From: an uncultured Actinomycetes bacterium | GTDB taxonomy: Bacteria; Actinomycetota; Actinomycetes; Nanopelagicales; Nanopelagicaceae | Direction: 5' to 3' | Assembly (NCBI GenBank): GCA_903865885.1 | Contig: CAIPLJ010000097.1 | Coordinates: forward strand, 1-5,885 | DNA length: 5,885 nt | Position numbers and translations under genes: made by a program | Notes under the pieces: generated by a model | Database searches by the model: none | Told to the model about the DNA's origin: nothing | What the model saw: only the letters and a program-made list of their open reading frames with translations | Shown: positions 1 through 5,641 of the stretch, piece by piece | Position numbering within the stretch: position 1 is the first letter of the stretch | Layout: the number at the start of each line of letters is the position of its first letter

Positions 1-324
1 AGAAATTCCTGCCTCAATGTGAATATTTGGACCAAAAGTTTCTATTGCTCTGTCGAGTGCTTTCGTTGGAGACAAGTTCCAGCAATGTGCCAATCGATTA
101 TCAGCTAATGGATTGATGAGGCTTCGCGAGATGACAACTACAGGTACTGGTGTTCGGTGATAAGGCTCAACGCGAGCAGTTGCTCCACCAATAAGAATGC
201 AATCTGCTTGTCGCCTACTTGTCAGAAATGCTGTTCGATCTGCTGTATTTGATACTCCAGCCGAATTACCATTTTTAGATGTGGATCCATCTCTTCCTAC
301 TACGAGAGTCACAGTCACGGCCAT
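1..324 (-). CDS. RibD C-terminal / DHFR-like reductase, partial (3' end outside window)
   Basis: The first 108 residues of a minus-strand gene are visible; the stop lies beyond the left edge. The fold family is the NAD(P)H-dependent reductase domain shared by RibD C-termini and dihydrofolate reductase-like proteins, which in riboflavin synthesis reduces the ribosylamino-pyrimidine. Visible hallmarks are a first beta strand ending in RDGS (residues 11-14), the stretch ADCILIGGATARVEPY (40-55) matching the family's 'ADAILVGAGTVRxExY' signature, a second strand PVVVISRS (61-68) and IHIEAG (101-106), where the family usually has an E-G-G loop. No deaminase domain precedes it, so it is a stand-alone reductase; whether it acts in riboflavin synthesis cannot be told from this part. 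The ATG at 324 is preferred because a TATTCT hexamer lies seven bases upstream. An in-frame ATG at 354 would add ten residues and has no well-spaced ribosome binding site. Cytoplasmic; divergent from the NlpC/P60 gene. Confidence 0.8.
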   Translation of the reverse strand, partial: MAVTVTLVVGRDGSTSKNGNSAGVSNTADRTAFLTSRRQADCILIGGATARVEPYHRTPVPVVVISRSLINPLADNRLAHCWNLSPTKALDRAIETFGPNIHIEAGIS

Positions 325-331
325 ATTGCAA

Positions 332-337
332 AGAATA
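332..337 (-). promoter_or_regulatory. Putative -10 of a leaderless promoter for the RibD-like gene
   Basis: On the minus strand the hexamer TATTCT, followed by T, ends seven bases before the ATG at 324. This is the TANNNT spacing expected when transcription starts at the A of the ATG. No Shine-Dalgarno sequence precedes that ATG, and no good -35 is seen. If correct, it sets the start at 324 rather than 354. Confidence 0.5.
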
Positions 338-379
338 TTGAATTTCTCACCCATTTATCAGCAAAATTCCCCGTTCCAA

Positions 380-392
380 ATTGAAAATCAAT
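380..392. promoter_or_regulatory. Small inverted repeat over the presumed nlpC -35
   Basis: ATTGA and TCAAT flank a three-base AAA centre, giving a 13-base dyad. It overlaps TTGAAA (381-386), the best -35 candidate for the gene at 417. It could be an operator, but five-base arms in AT-rich DNA arise easily by chance. Confidence 0.2.
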
Positions 393-410
393 ATAGAGGA
401 GCGTTAGCCT
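381..410 (+). promoter_or_regulatory. Putative promoter of the NlpC/P60 gene, leaderless type
   Basis: TTGAAA (381-386) and TAGCCT (405-410) are separated by 18 bases, and the hexamer ends six bases before the ATG at 417, so the transcript could begin at the start codon. A purine-rich AGAGGAG (395-401) also lies upstream, but 15 bases from the ATG is longer than a usual Shine-Dalgarno spacing. The leaderless reading is favoured because three other starts in the window share the geometry. Confidence 0.55.
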
Positions 411-416
411 TAAAAC

Positions 417-1427
417 ATGAGAAATCGATTGAGTGCTGGTGCTCTCCTCTCCAGCCTTATCTTTCTACTCCCACTCATCACGGCGCCTGCTGCACACGCA
501 GCTCAGACTCTCGCTCAAGTTCAGATTCGAGTGCAACAACTGCAGGAAGATGCAACAACTGCGGCTGAAGGAGCGCAGGAAGCCAAGGTGCAACTTTCAG
601 CCCTGACTCGCAACCTTGCAGGAATCCAGGCGCAAGCTGCAATACAGGGAAAGACTGTTGATGCAATTTCAAAGACCTTAGGCTCAATTGCCATTGAGCA
701 ATATAAATCTGGATCTATGAGTCAGAGCCTTGAGCTGCTCTTCTCATCTGATCCATCGCTCTATCTCTCATCTGCGGGATCTCTCGAAGCAATCACCCGT
801 CGCAAATCTACGCAGCTCCGTAAATTTCAATCTGCAGAACAAGCACTAAATGCATCCTCCCTCACCGTGAGCGATCGTCTAGCTCAGGTGAAAGTTCTGC
901 AAAAAACACTGGCGCAACGAAGCGCTCTTGCAACAGCCAAACTTGCGGAAGCCCAGGCTCTCCTTGCAACACTCAAGAAGGAAGACCGTGACAGATTGGC
1001 GAAACTTGCGTTAGATCAAGAGAACGCGGATCAAGCATCCTCTCTCGTTGCAGCAAAGAGTGCGGCAGGTGTTTCTGGTCGCGGTGGTATTGCTTTGAAA
1101 TTTGCACTTCAGCAGATTGGTGATGTCTACGTCTTCGGCGCAGCTGGAATGAAGTACTGGGATTGCTCAGGACTCACGATGAGAGCTTTCGCTGCAGCAG
1201 GAGTTTCAATGCCACACTCTGCAGCCGCACAAGCGCGGATGGGTAAATCTGTTCCTTTTAATAAGAAGCAACCAGGAGATTTACTCTTCTTTGGCCGACC
1301 AGTGTCACACGTTGCAATTTATTTGGGAGGAGGTCGCATGGTTCATGCACCTCACACCGGTGCACGAGTCAAAGTTGCTGAAGCATCACTGGGCTCTAAA
1401 CCTTTGGTTGCTGTCCGCCGGTTCTAA
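417..1427 (+). CDS. Secreted NlpC/P60 peptidoglycan endopeptidase with N-terminal coiled coil
   Basis: A 336-residue exported wall hydrolase. Residues 1-28 form a Sec signal peptide: basic start (MRNR), hydrophobic core (about 8-23) and an AHA cleavage site before Ala29. Residues about 30-215 are rich in Gln, Ala, Leu and Lys with heptad-like spacing, predicted as a long helical coiled coil such as those that hold RipA-type hydrolases inactive or bind divisome partners. The C-terminal 220-336 is the NlpC/P60 domain: catalytic Cys250 in DCSG, His298 in SHVAIY and a third polar residue, probably His310 in MVHAP, twelve residues after the first His as in RipA-like enzymes. Family members cut the D-Glu/meso-diaminopimelate bond of stem peptides. 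An in-frame stop at 411-413 means translation cannot start upstream of 417. The stop overlaps the next gene by one base, suggesting cotranscription with the PimB-like enzyme. The counterpart in the mycobacterial block would be Rv2190c; substrate and partners are inferred. Confidence 0.93.
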   Translation: MRNRLSAGALLSSLIFLLPLITAPAAHAAQTLAQVQIRVQQLQEDATTAAEGAQEAKVQLSALTRNLAGIQAQAAIQGKTVDAISKTLGSIAIEQYKSGSMSQSLELLFSSDPSLYLSSAGSLEAITRRKSTQLRKFQSAEQALNASSLTVSDRLAQVKVLQKTLAQRSALATAKLAEAQALLATLKKEDRDRLAKLALDQENADQASSLVAAKSAAGVSGRGGIALKFALQQIGDVYVFGAAGMKYWDCSGLTMRAFAAAGVSMPHSAAAQARMGKSVPFNKKQPGDLLFFGRPVSHVAIYLGGGRMVHAPHTGARVKVAEASLGSKPLVAVRRF

Positions 1428-2584
1428 TGACTTTACAGATCACTCCACAGAAGAAGATTCTCTGTATCACCAATGATTTTGGGCCACGCGCCGGCGGTAT
1501 TGAGACTTTTGTTATTGGACTCATCGAGCGTATGCCGAAAGACTCAATAATCGTCTTCACATCCTCACAAGATGGCTCTGCACCTTTCGATGCAAAGTGG
1601 ATGAGCGAATATGGAGTAGAAGTGATTCGCGACAGAACTCGGATTTTACTTCCCACGTTTCGTATTGGCTCCCGGGTTCGTGCTCTTGTGCGAGAACGTG
1701 AAATCAGAACTGTTTTCTTCGGTGCTGCAGCGCCCTTGGCACTTCTTTCGCAAGGGCTACGAAAAGCTGGCGTCACTCGAATTGTGGCGCTGACGCATGG
1801 GCACGAAGTGTGGTGGTCGAAAGTCTGGCCATTTTCATGGGCAATGCGGCGAATTGGAAATGGCGTTGATCATCTAACTTATCTTGGAGAGTTCACACGC
1901 AGGAATATCTCCCAAGCGCTAACACAGCGTGCGAGCGATGCAATGGTGAAGATTGCTCCAGGAATTGATACAGAACATTTTGCTCCTCGTTCAGATGCGG
2001 CAGAGTTACGTCGCGAGCTCGGATTGGCCGATAAGAATGTAATCGTGAGCGTTGGCCGCCTTGTACATCGCAAAGGTCAAGATAGATTAATTGAATCTCT
2101 TCCTGAAATTCTTACTCAGATCCCGCAGGCACATATTCTCTTTATTGGCGATGGTCCATATAAAGATCACTTGGTAAAACGTGCTGAGCAACTTGGAGTG
2201 AGCCCGCACATCACCTTTATAGGGCGCATTCAGTATGCAGAACTTCCGCGATATATCTGTGTAGGGGATATCTTTGCAATGCCATCGCGATCACGTCTTG
2301 CAGGGCTTGAAGTCGAAGGACTCGGAATTGTTTACTTAGAAGCAAGTGCATGTGGCCTTGCAGTTATTGGTGGAAAATCTGGAGGTGCACCCGATGCAGT
2401 TCTCGAAGCAGAAACGGGCTTTGCAGTTGAAGGAACCTCTCCAGCAGCTATTGCTCAGGCAGCAATAGCATTGTTATCTCAGCCTGAACTATCAGCGCGC
2501 ATGGGTGCGCGTGGACGAGAATGGATTCTGTCGCAATGGCAATGGAGTGCATGGTCCTCGCGCTTCAATGAGCTACTTCAATAA
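1427..2584 (+). CDS. pimB: GT4 mannosyltransferase, PimB (PimB') type
   Basis: A 385-residue GT-B fold glycosyltransferase of family GT4. PimB adds the second mannose, from GDP-mannose, to acylated phosphatidyl-inositol monomannoside at the inner face of the plasma membrane. The N-terminal domain carries TNDFGPRAGGIETF (15-28), the glycine-rich acceptor loop, and LTHGHEVWW (122-130). The C-terminal domain has SVGRLVHRKGQD (208-219), with Arg211 and Lys216 in the position of the nucleotide-sugar phosphate binders, and the E-x7-E motif with Glu297 and Glu305 in EVEGLGIVYLEASACG, then GGKSGGAPDAV (315-325). The wording 'VEGLGIVYLEA.ACG' is particularly close to corynebacterial PimB', and length is near the usual 380. 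No transmembrane segment is evident. The start is coupled to the upstream stop (TAATG). The 3' end overlaps the convergent regulator gene by 12 bases. A related GT4 acceptor specificity remains possible without alignment. Confidence 0.85.
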   Translation: MTLQITPQKKILCITNDFGPRAGGIETFVIGLIERMPKDSIIVFTSSQDGSAPFDAKWMSEYGVEVIRDRTRILLPTFRIGSRVRALVREREIRTVFFGAAAPLALLSQGLRKAGVTRIVALTHGHEVWWSKVWPFSWAMRRIGNGVDHLTYLGEFTRRNISQALTQRASDAMVKIAPGIDTEHFAPRSDAAELRRELGLADKNVIVSVGRLVHRKGQDRLIESLPEILTQIPQAHILFIGDGPYKDHLVKRAEQLGVSPHITFIGRIQYAELPRYICVGDIFAMPSRSRLAGLEVEGLGIVYLEASACGLAVIGGKSGGAPDAVLEAETGFAVEGTSPAAIAQAAIALLSQPELSARMGARGREWILSQWQWSAWSSRFNELLQ

Positions 2585-3193
2585 ACCAGCAGCGCGAGCT
2601 TTAGCAATTGCTTGAACCCTATTTTTAACCTCCAATTTTCTATAGATTGAAGTCAGATGCTTTTTCAGTGTTGACTCGGTGATAAAGAGCCGAAGTGATA
2701 ACACCTTGAGTGAATCTCCATCGTGTAACTGGGAGAGAATCTGTATTTCTCGCTGAGACAGACCGAAAGCCTTACTGTCCCTGTCGATTATCTGAGCCAT
2801 ATCGTGAGCGGAAAACGATTGCGGAGCGCTCAGCGCGTGATCCATAAAGTTGAGCAAGACTGGAAGAGGTTCAGACTTATTTACGTAGGCACTTGCACCC
2901 GCTCGCATCGCTGCTAGAACGTACTCATCTTCAGCGTGCATGCTTAATACGATTATTGCAGTACGTGTTGAAATGCTTCGGACCCATGTGACAAGTTCTA
3001 GACCATTACCATCAGGGAGATTGATATCAAGAAATATGAGCTGTGGCTTCAGCGTCGCAATCTGCGCCATCGCTTCGCTCTTGGAAGCAGCTGCAAGGAT
3101 TGAGAATCCAGTACGAAGTTCGAGGGCTCTGCGGATTCCATCGCGGACCACTGCATGGTCATCAACAATGAGAGTGATGATGAGCTCGCTCAT
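2573..3193 (-). CDS. NarL/LuxR-family response regulator
   Basis: A 206-residue two-component regulator. The receiver domain (about 5-120) has the acidic pair Asp11-Asp12, phospho-acceptor Asp56 in FLDINLP, switch Ser84 in VLSMHA, Tyr103 and Lys106 in AYVNKSE, so all residues for phosphorylation are present. The C-terminal 144-206 is a LuxR-type helix-turn-helix beginning LSQREIQIL, with recognition helix around ITESTLKKHLTSIYRKL and the closing NRVQAIAKARAAGLL. The usual 'NKEIA' before the turn reads LKVLS here, a mild divergence. Its ATG overlaps the stop of the kinase gene (ATGA at 3190-3193), so translation is probably coupled and the kinase is almost surely its partner. Its target genes are unknown; self-regulation or control of the flanking fadD and pimB genes are possibilities, not shown. 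It is the last gene of the fadD operon, and its tail lies inside the end of the pimB-like gene. Confidence 0.93.
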   Translation of the reverse strand: MSELIITLIVDDHAVVRDGIRRALELRTGFSILAAASKSEAMAQIATLKPQLIFLDINLPDGNGLELVTWVRSISTRTAIIVLSMHAEDEYVLAAMRAGASAYVNKSEPLPVLLNFMDHALSAPQSFSAHDMAQIIDRDSKAFGLSQREIQILSQLHDGDSLKVLSLRLFITESTLKKHLTSIYRKLEVKNRVQAIAKARAAGLLK

Positions 3194-3762
3194 ATCAGGA
3201 GCGCGATACGAGTCCCTTCAATACTTTCAATAGTGATGCTTCCTTGCAGATTGTGAACTCTTTCTATAACTCCGCTTAAACCAAAATGTCCATCTTTCAC
3301 CTGTGCACCTCCAATCCCGTTATCGCTTATTTCAAGACATGTGCGATTGTTAACGGGATAGAGATTCATTACTACACGGGTAGCCCTAGAGTGTTGAGCA
3401 GTATTGCGTAGGATTTCAGTCGTAATAGCTAAAAGTTCGTCAGCAAAGGCAACGGAGAGCGTTACCTCTTCACTTGCAAATTCCAGAGAGATTCCAGGAA
3501 TTAGCGTTGCAGCAATCTCGCGAATTCGATCAGAGAGCGAGACCTTCTCGGGGGAGCGCAGATTGAGAATCTCGCGTCGCACCTTCGCAATCAGCGCATC
3601 TATTTCCAATCTTGTGTGACGTACCTGTGCTCGTGCGGTGGTATCGAGCGAAGGCTCTGCTAACAATAGGTCAAGTGAGTAACCAACCCCCACTAAATCT
3701 TGTGCAATCCCATCATGCAGCTCGCGAGCGACTGCCAGCTGTTCATGTGAGGGAAATGCCAT
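3190..3762 (-). CDS. Short sensorless histidine kinase, HisKA_3 (NarL/DesK-type)
   Basis: A 190-residue protein made almost only of the catalytic core. The HisKA_3 dimerisation helix starts within the first ten residues; phospho-acceptor His16 lies in ARELHDGIAQDL, and Asp17/Gln21 fit the HDxxxQ pattern linked to phosphatase activity, so it may both phosphorylate and dephosphorylate its partner. The ATPase part has an N box with Glu116, Asn120 and His124 (EILRNTAQH), a G1 box DNGIGG (147-152) and a G2-like GHFGLSG (158-164). There is no transmembrane helix, PAS, GAF or other input domain; family members normally exceed 350 residues. The start cannot be moved upstream because the preceding in-frame codons are CGC and GCA after the fadD stop TAG. 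No Shine-Dalgarno site is visible, so coupling to fadD translation is likely. It overlaps the response regulator by four bases. The signal must come through another protein or directly to the core; what it senses is unknown. Confidence 0.9.
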   Translation of the reverse strand: MAFPSHEQLAVARELHDGIAQDLVGVGYSLDLLLAEPSLDTTARAQVRHTRLEIDALIAKVRREILNLRSPEKVSLSDRIREIAATLIPGISLEFASEEVTLSVAFADELLAITTEILRNTAQHSRATRVVMNLYPVNNRTCLEISDNGIGGAQVKDGHFGLSGVIERVHNLQGSITIESIEGTRIALLI

Positions 3763-3768
3763 TGCGCG

Positions 3769-5556
3769 CTACTTTGTGAAGAGAGCCGTGATCTCAGCTG
3801 CATAATGTTCTGCGATGACGTGGCGCTTCAGCGAAAGTTTTGCAGTCATCTCTCCATTGGCAATAGAAAAATCTTTCGCCAGGATTGTAAATTTGCGTAT
3901 TGATTCAGCTTTAGAGACAGCTTTATTAGCTTCGTCAACTGCAGTTTGGATGACTGCTTGCAGATCAGGATCATTGACCAAAGTGTCAATCGTTGCACCA
4001 GTTTTGTTGTTGGATGCTATCCAACCTTTGAGCATGTCAGGATCGATCGTAATCAGAGATGCGATAAATGGTTGGTTATCTCCGACAACCATGCATTGGC
4101 TGACAAGTGGATGTGCACGCAGACGATCTTCAAGCACTGCTGGAGCAACATTTTTTCCACCAGCTGTAACGATTAGCTCCTTCTTGCGACCTGTGATGTA
4201 GAGGAACCCCTCGTCATCGAGTTTTCCAAGATCACCAGATCTAAACCATTGTCCATCGAATACTTCTTGATTTGCAGCATTGTTCTGCCAATAGCCTTGC
4301 ATCACAATTGGTCCCTTTATGAGAACTTCACCGTCGTCGGCGATCTTGATAGATGTACCAGGAATAGGGCGCCCGACAGATCCAACTCGCAAATTCTTAG
4401 TAACGTTGAGAGTTGCACCTGCGGTTGTTTCGGTTAATCCATATCCTTCAAGAATTGTGATACCTGCACCGCGATAGAAATGGCCAAGGCGCGTACCTAA
4501 GGGTGCTCCACCGGAGATAGCAGCCTCAACCGAACCGCCCATCGCTAGGCGAATCTTTGAGTACACAAGCTTGTCGAAGAGCGCGTGCTTTAGTGTGAGA
4601 AGTGGATTGAAGCCACGCTTATCTTGAGCCTCGCTATAGGCAATTGCAACGTCGGCTGCTTTACGGAAAATCTTTCCCTTACCTGCACCATCTGCTCGTG
4701 CCTCTGCACCGTTGTAAATTTTTTCAAAGATTCGAGGGACAGCAAGCACGAATGTGGGTTTGAAGGATGCAAGATCAGGTTGCAGACGACCAACTGGATC
4801 GCTGCAATGCGCAAGATGCAGTCCAGCATGTATTGCACCAATTTGCACCATGCGTCCAAAGACGTGAGCAACAGGAAGGAAGAGCAGCGTCGAGCCTCCA
4901 GGCTTAAGGAAGAGATCACTTGCAGCTTCAACGACATTTCCACATTCAGCTAGAAAATTGCCGTGAGTCAATTGCACGCCCTTAGGGCGGCCAGTTGTGC
5001 CTGATGTGTAGATAAGTGTCGCAAGAGTCTCAGGCAAAAGTGCATTACGGCGTCGATCAATTTCATCATCAGAGATGCCGGCTCCTGTGGTGCGCAAGTG
5101 TGCCAAAACATCTTCTGTCATTACCCAGATATAACGAGTATGAGATGGAAGAACAGAATTTACTAATTCGCGATGAGTGGGTGTTTCGACAATGAGCCCA
5201 ACTGCACCCGAATCGTTAAGAATCCAATCCACTTGCTCTGCAGAAGATGTCTCATAAATGGGAACGACGCAACCACCTGCATACCAAATTGCAAAGTCTA
5301 AAATTGTCCATTCGTATCGAGTGCGCGCCATGATTGCAACGCGATCACCAATCTGAATTCCAGCAGCAACTAAACCCTTAGCAGTAGCGCGAATTTCTTC
5401 CTCAACCTGTCGAGCAGTAAGAGGTTGCCAGCCATCGCCAAGTGGTCTCGACATTGTGATGCGATCTGGTTCAAACCAAGCTCGTTCTGCAATCAAGTTG
5501 GTGAGATTGCCCGTAGTTGCACCAGGTATGACAGCTGGGTTGGTGATTTCGTTCAT
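3769..5556 (-). CDS. Long-chain fatty-acid--CoA ligase, FadD15-like
   Basis: A 595-residue acyl-adenylate-forming enzyme that activates fatty acids with ATP and joins them to coenzyme A, for lipid synthesis or breakdown. Length fits bacterial long-chain ligases of the FadD15 group. Motifs in order: the ATP loop YTSGTTGRPKG (183-193), FLPVAHVFGR (226-235) with the group's conserved His231, the adenine motif GYGLTET (371-377), Asp442 in RSGDLG for ribose binding, the hinge motif ITGRKKELIVTAGGKNVAP (454-472), and the C-terminal GEMTAKLSLKR (568-578), the lysine-bearing element that completes the active site. All core residues look intact. No signal peptide; cytoplasmic or peripheral at the membrane. 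The ATG at 5556 has no ribosome binding site but a TAGCGT hexamer seven bases upstream. It leads an operon with the kinase, six bases downstream, and the response regulator. In M. tuberculosis, fadD15 is likewise convergent with pimB, as far as I recall. Exact chain-length preference cannot be read here. Confidence 0.93.
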   Translation of the reverse strand: MNEITNPAVIPGATTGNLTNLIAERAWFEPDRITMSRPLGDGWQPLTARQVEEEIRATAKGLVAAGIQIGDRVAIMARTRYEWTILDFAIWYAGGCVVPIYETSSAEQVDWILNDSGAVGLIVETPTHRELVNSVLPSHTRYIWVMTEDVLAHLRTTGAGISDDEIDRRRNALLPETLATLIYTSGTTGRPKGVQLTHGNFLAECGNVVEAASDLFLKPGGSTLLFLPVAHVFGRMVQIGAIHAGLHLAHCSDPVGRLQPDLASFKPTFVLAVPRIFEKIYNGAEARADGAGKGKIFRKAADVAIAYSEAQDKRGFNPLLTLKHALFDKLVYSKIRLAMGGSVEAAISGGAPLGTRLGHFYRGAGITILEGYGLTETTAGATLNVTKNLRVGSVGRPIPGTSIKIADDGEVLIKGPIVMQGYWQNNAANQEVFDGQWFRSGDLGKLDDEGFLYITGRKKELIVTAGGKNVAPAVLEDRLRAHPLVSQCMVVGDNQPFIASLITIDPDMLKGWIASNNKTGATIDTLVNDPDLQAVIQTAVDEANKAVSKAESIRKFTILAKDFSIANGEMTAKLSLKRHVIAEHYAAEITALFTK

Positions 5557-5563
5557 AGAGGTA

Positions 5564-5569
5564 ACGCTA
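5564..5569 (-). promoter_or_regulatory. Putative -10 of a leaderless promoter for the fadD-kinase-regulator operon
   Basis: On the minus strand TAGCGT followed by T ends seven bases before the fadD ATG at 5556. The intervening bases contain no Shine-Dalgarno sequence. The -35 area is C/T-rich and gives no convincing match, so activation by a regulator is conceivable. Confidence 0.5.
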
Positions 5570-5601
5570 CTGGGAGAGGGTTCCGAAAGGGAAGATTTGA
5601 G

Positions 5602-5623
5602 AGTTCAATAATTTAAAAGAACT
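5602..5623. promoter_or_regulatory. Inverted repeat in the fadD/SRPBCC divergent region
   Basis: AGTTC (5602-5606) and GAACT (5619-5623) form a dyad with a 12-base AT-rich centre, just upstream of the TAGCCT hexamer of the right-hand gene. The 17-base centre-to-centre spacing is not far from two helical turns, so a dimeric regulator could bind, but five-base arms are weak evidence. Confidence 0.2.
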
Positions 5624-5628
5624 ATTGG

Positions 5629-5634
5629 TAGCCT
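5629..5634 (+). promoter_or_regulatory. Putative -10 of a leaderless promoter for the SRPBCC gene
   Basis: TAGCCT followed by T ends seven bases before the ATG at 5642. It is the same hexamer as before the NlpC/P60 gene. No Shine-Dalgarno sequence lies in the preceding 20 bases, and the -35 is not clear. Confidence 0.5.
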
Positions 5635-5641
5635 TGCGACC

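Noticed and set aside
352..354. Upstream in-frame ATG for the RibD-like gene
   Set aside because: It has no well-spaced ribosome binding site, and using it would place the TATTCT -10 candidate inside the gene; the protein from 324 already begins at the first strand of the fold.
532..562. Exact 12-base direct repeat TGCAACAACTGC at 532-543 and 551-562
   Set aside because: The two copies are 19 bases apart and read in different frames, in a Gln/Ala-rich coiled-coil coding stretch; a chance result of low-complexity codons is more likely than a site.
197..568. Open frame of 123 codons on the plus strand
   Set aside because: It runs antisense through the RibD-like gene, crosses the divergent promoter region and overlaps the signal peptide of the NlpC/P60 protein in another frame; its protein resembles no family and is Ser/Cys-rich in the manner of a shadow frame.
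1396..1776. Open frame of 126 codons on the minus strand
   Set aside because: It is antisense to the end of the hydrolase gene and the start of the pimB-like gene, both strongly supported, and shows no domain.
2603..2612. Palindrome AGCAATTGCT near the convergent gene ends
   Set aside because: It lies within the regulator's coding sequence, has no loop and no following T-run, so it is not a terminator.
4590..4953. Overlapping open frames on both strands within fadD
   Set aside because: They lie inside the conserved middle of the ligase gene in other frames; the codons they use are explained by the ligase protein.
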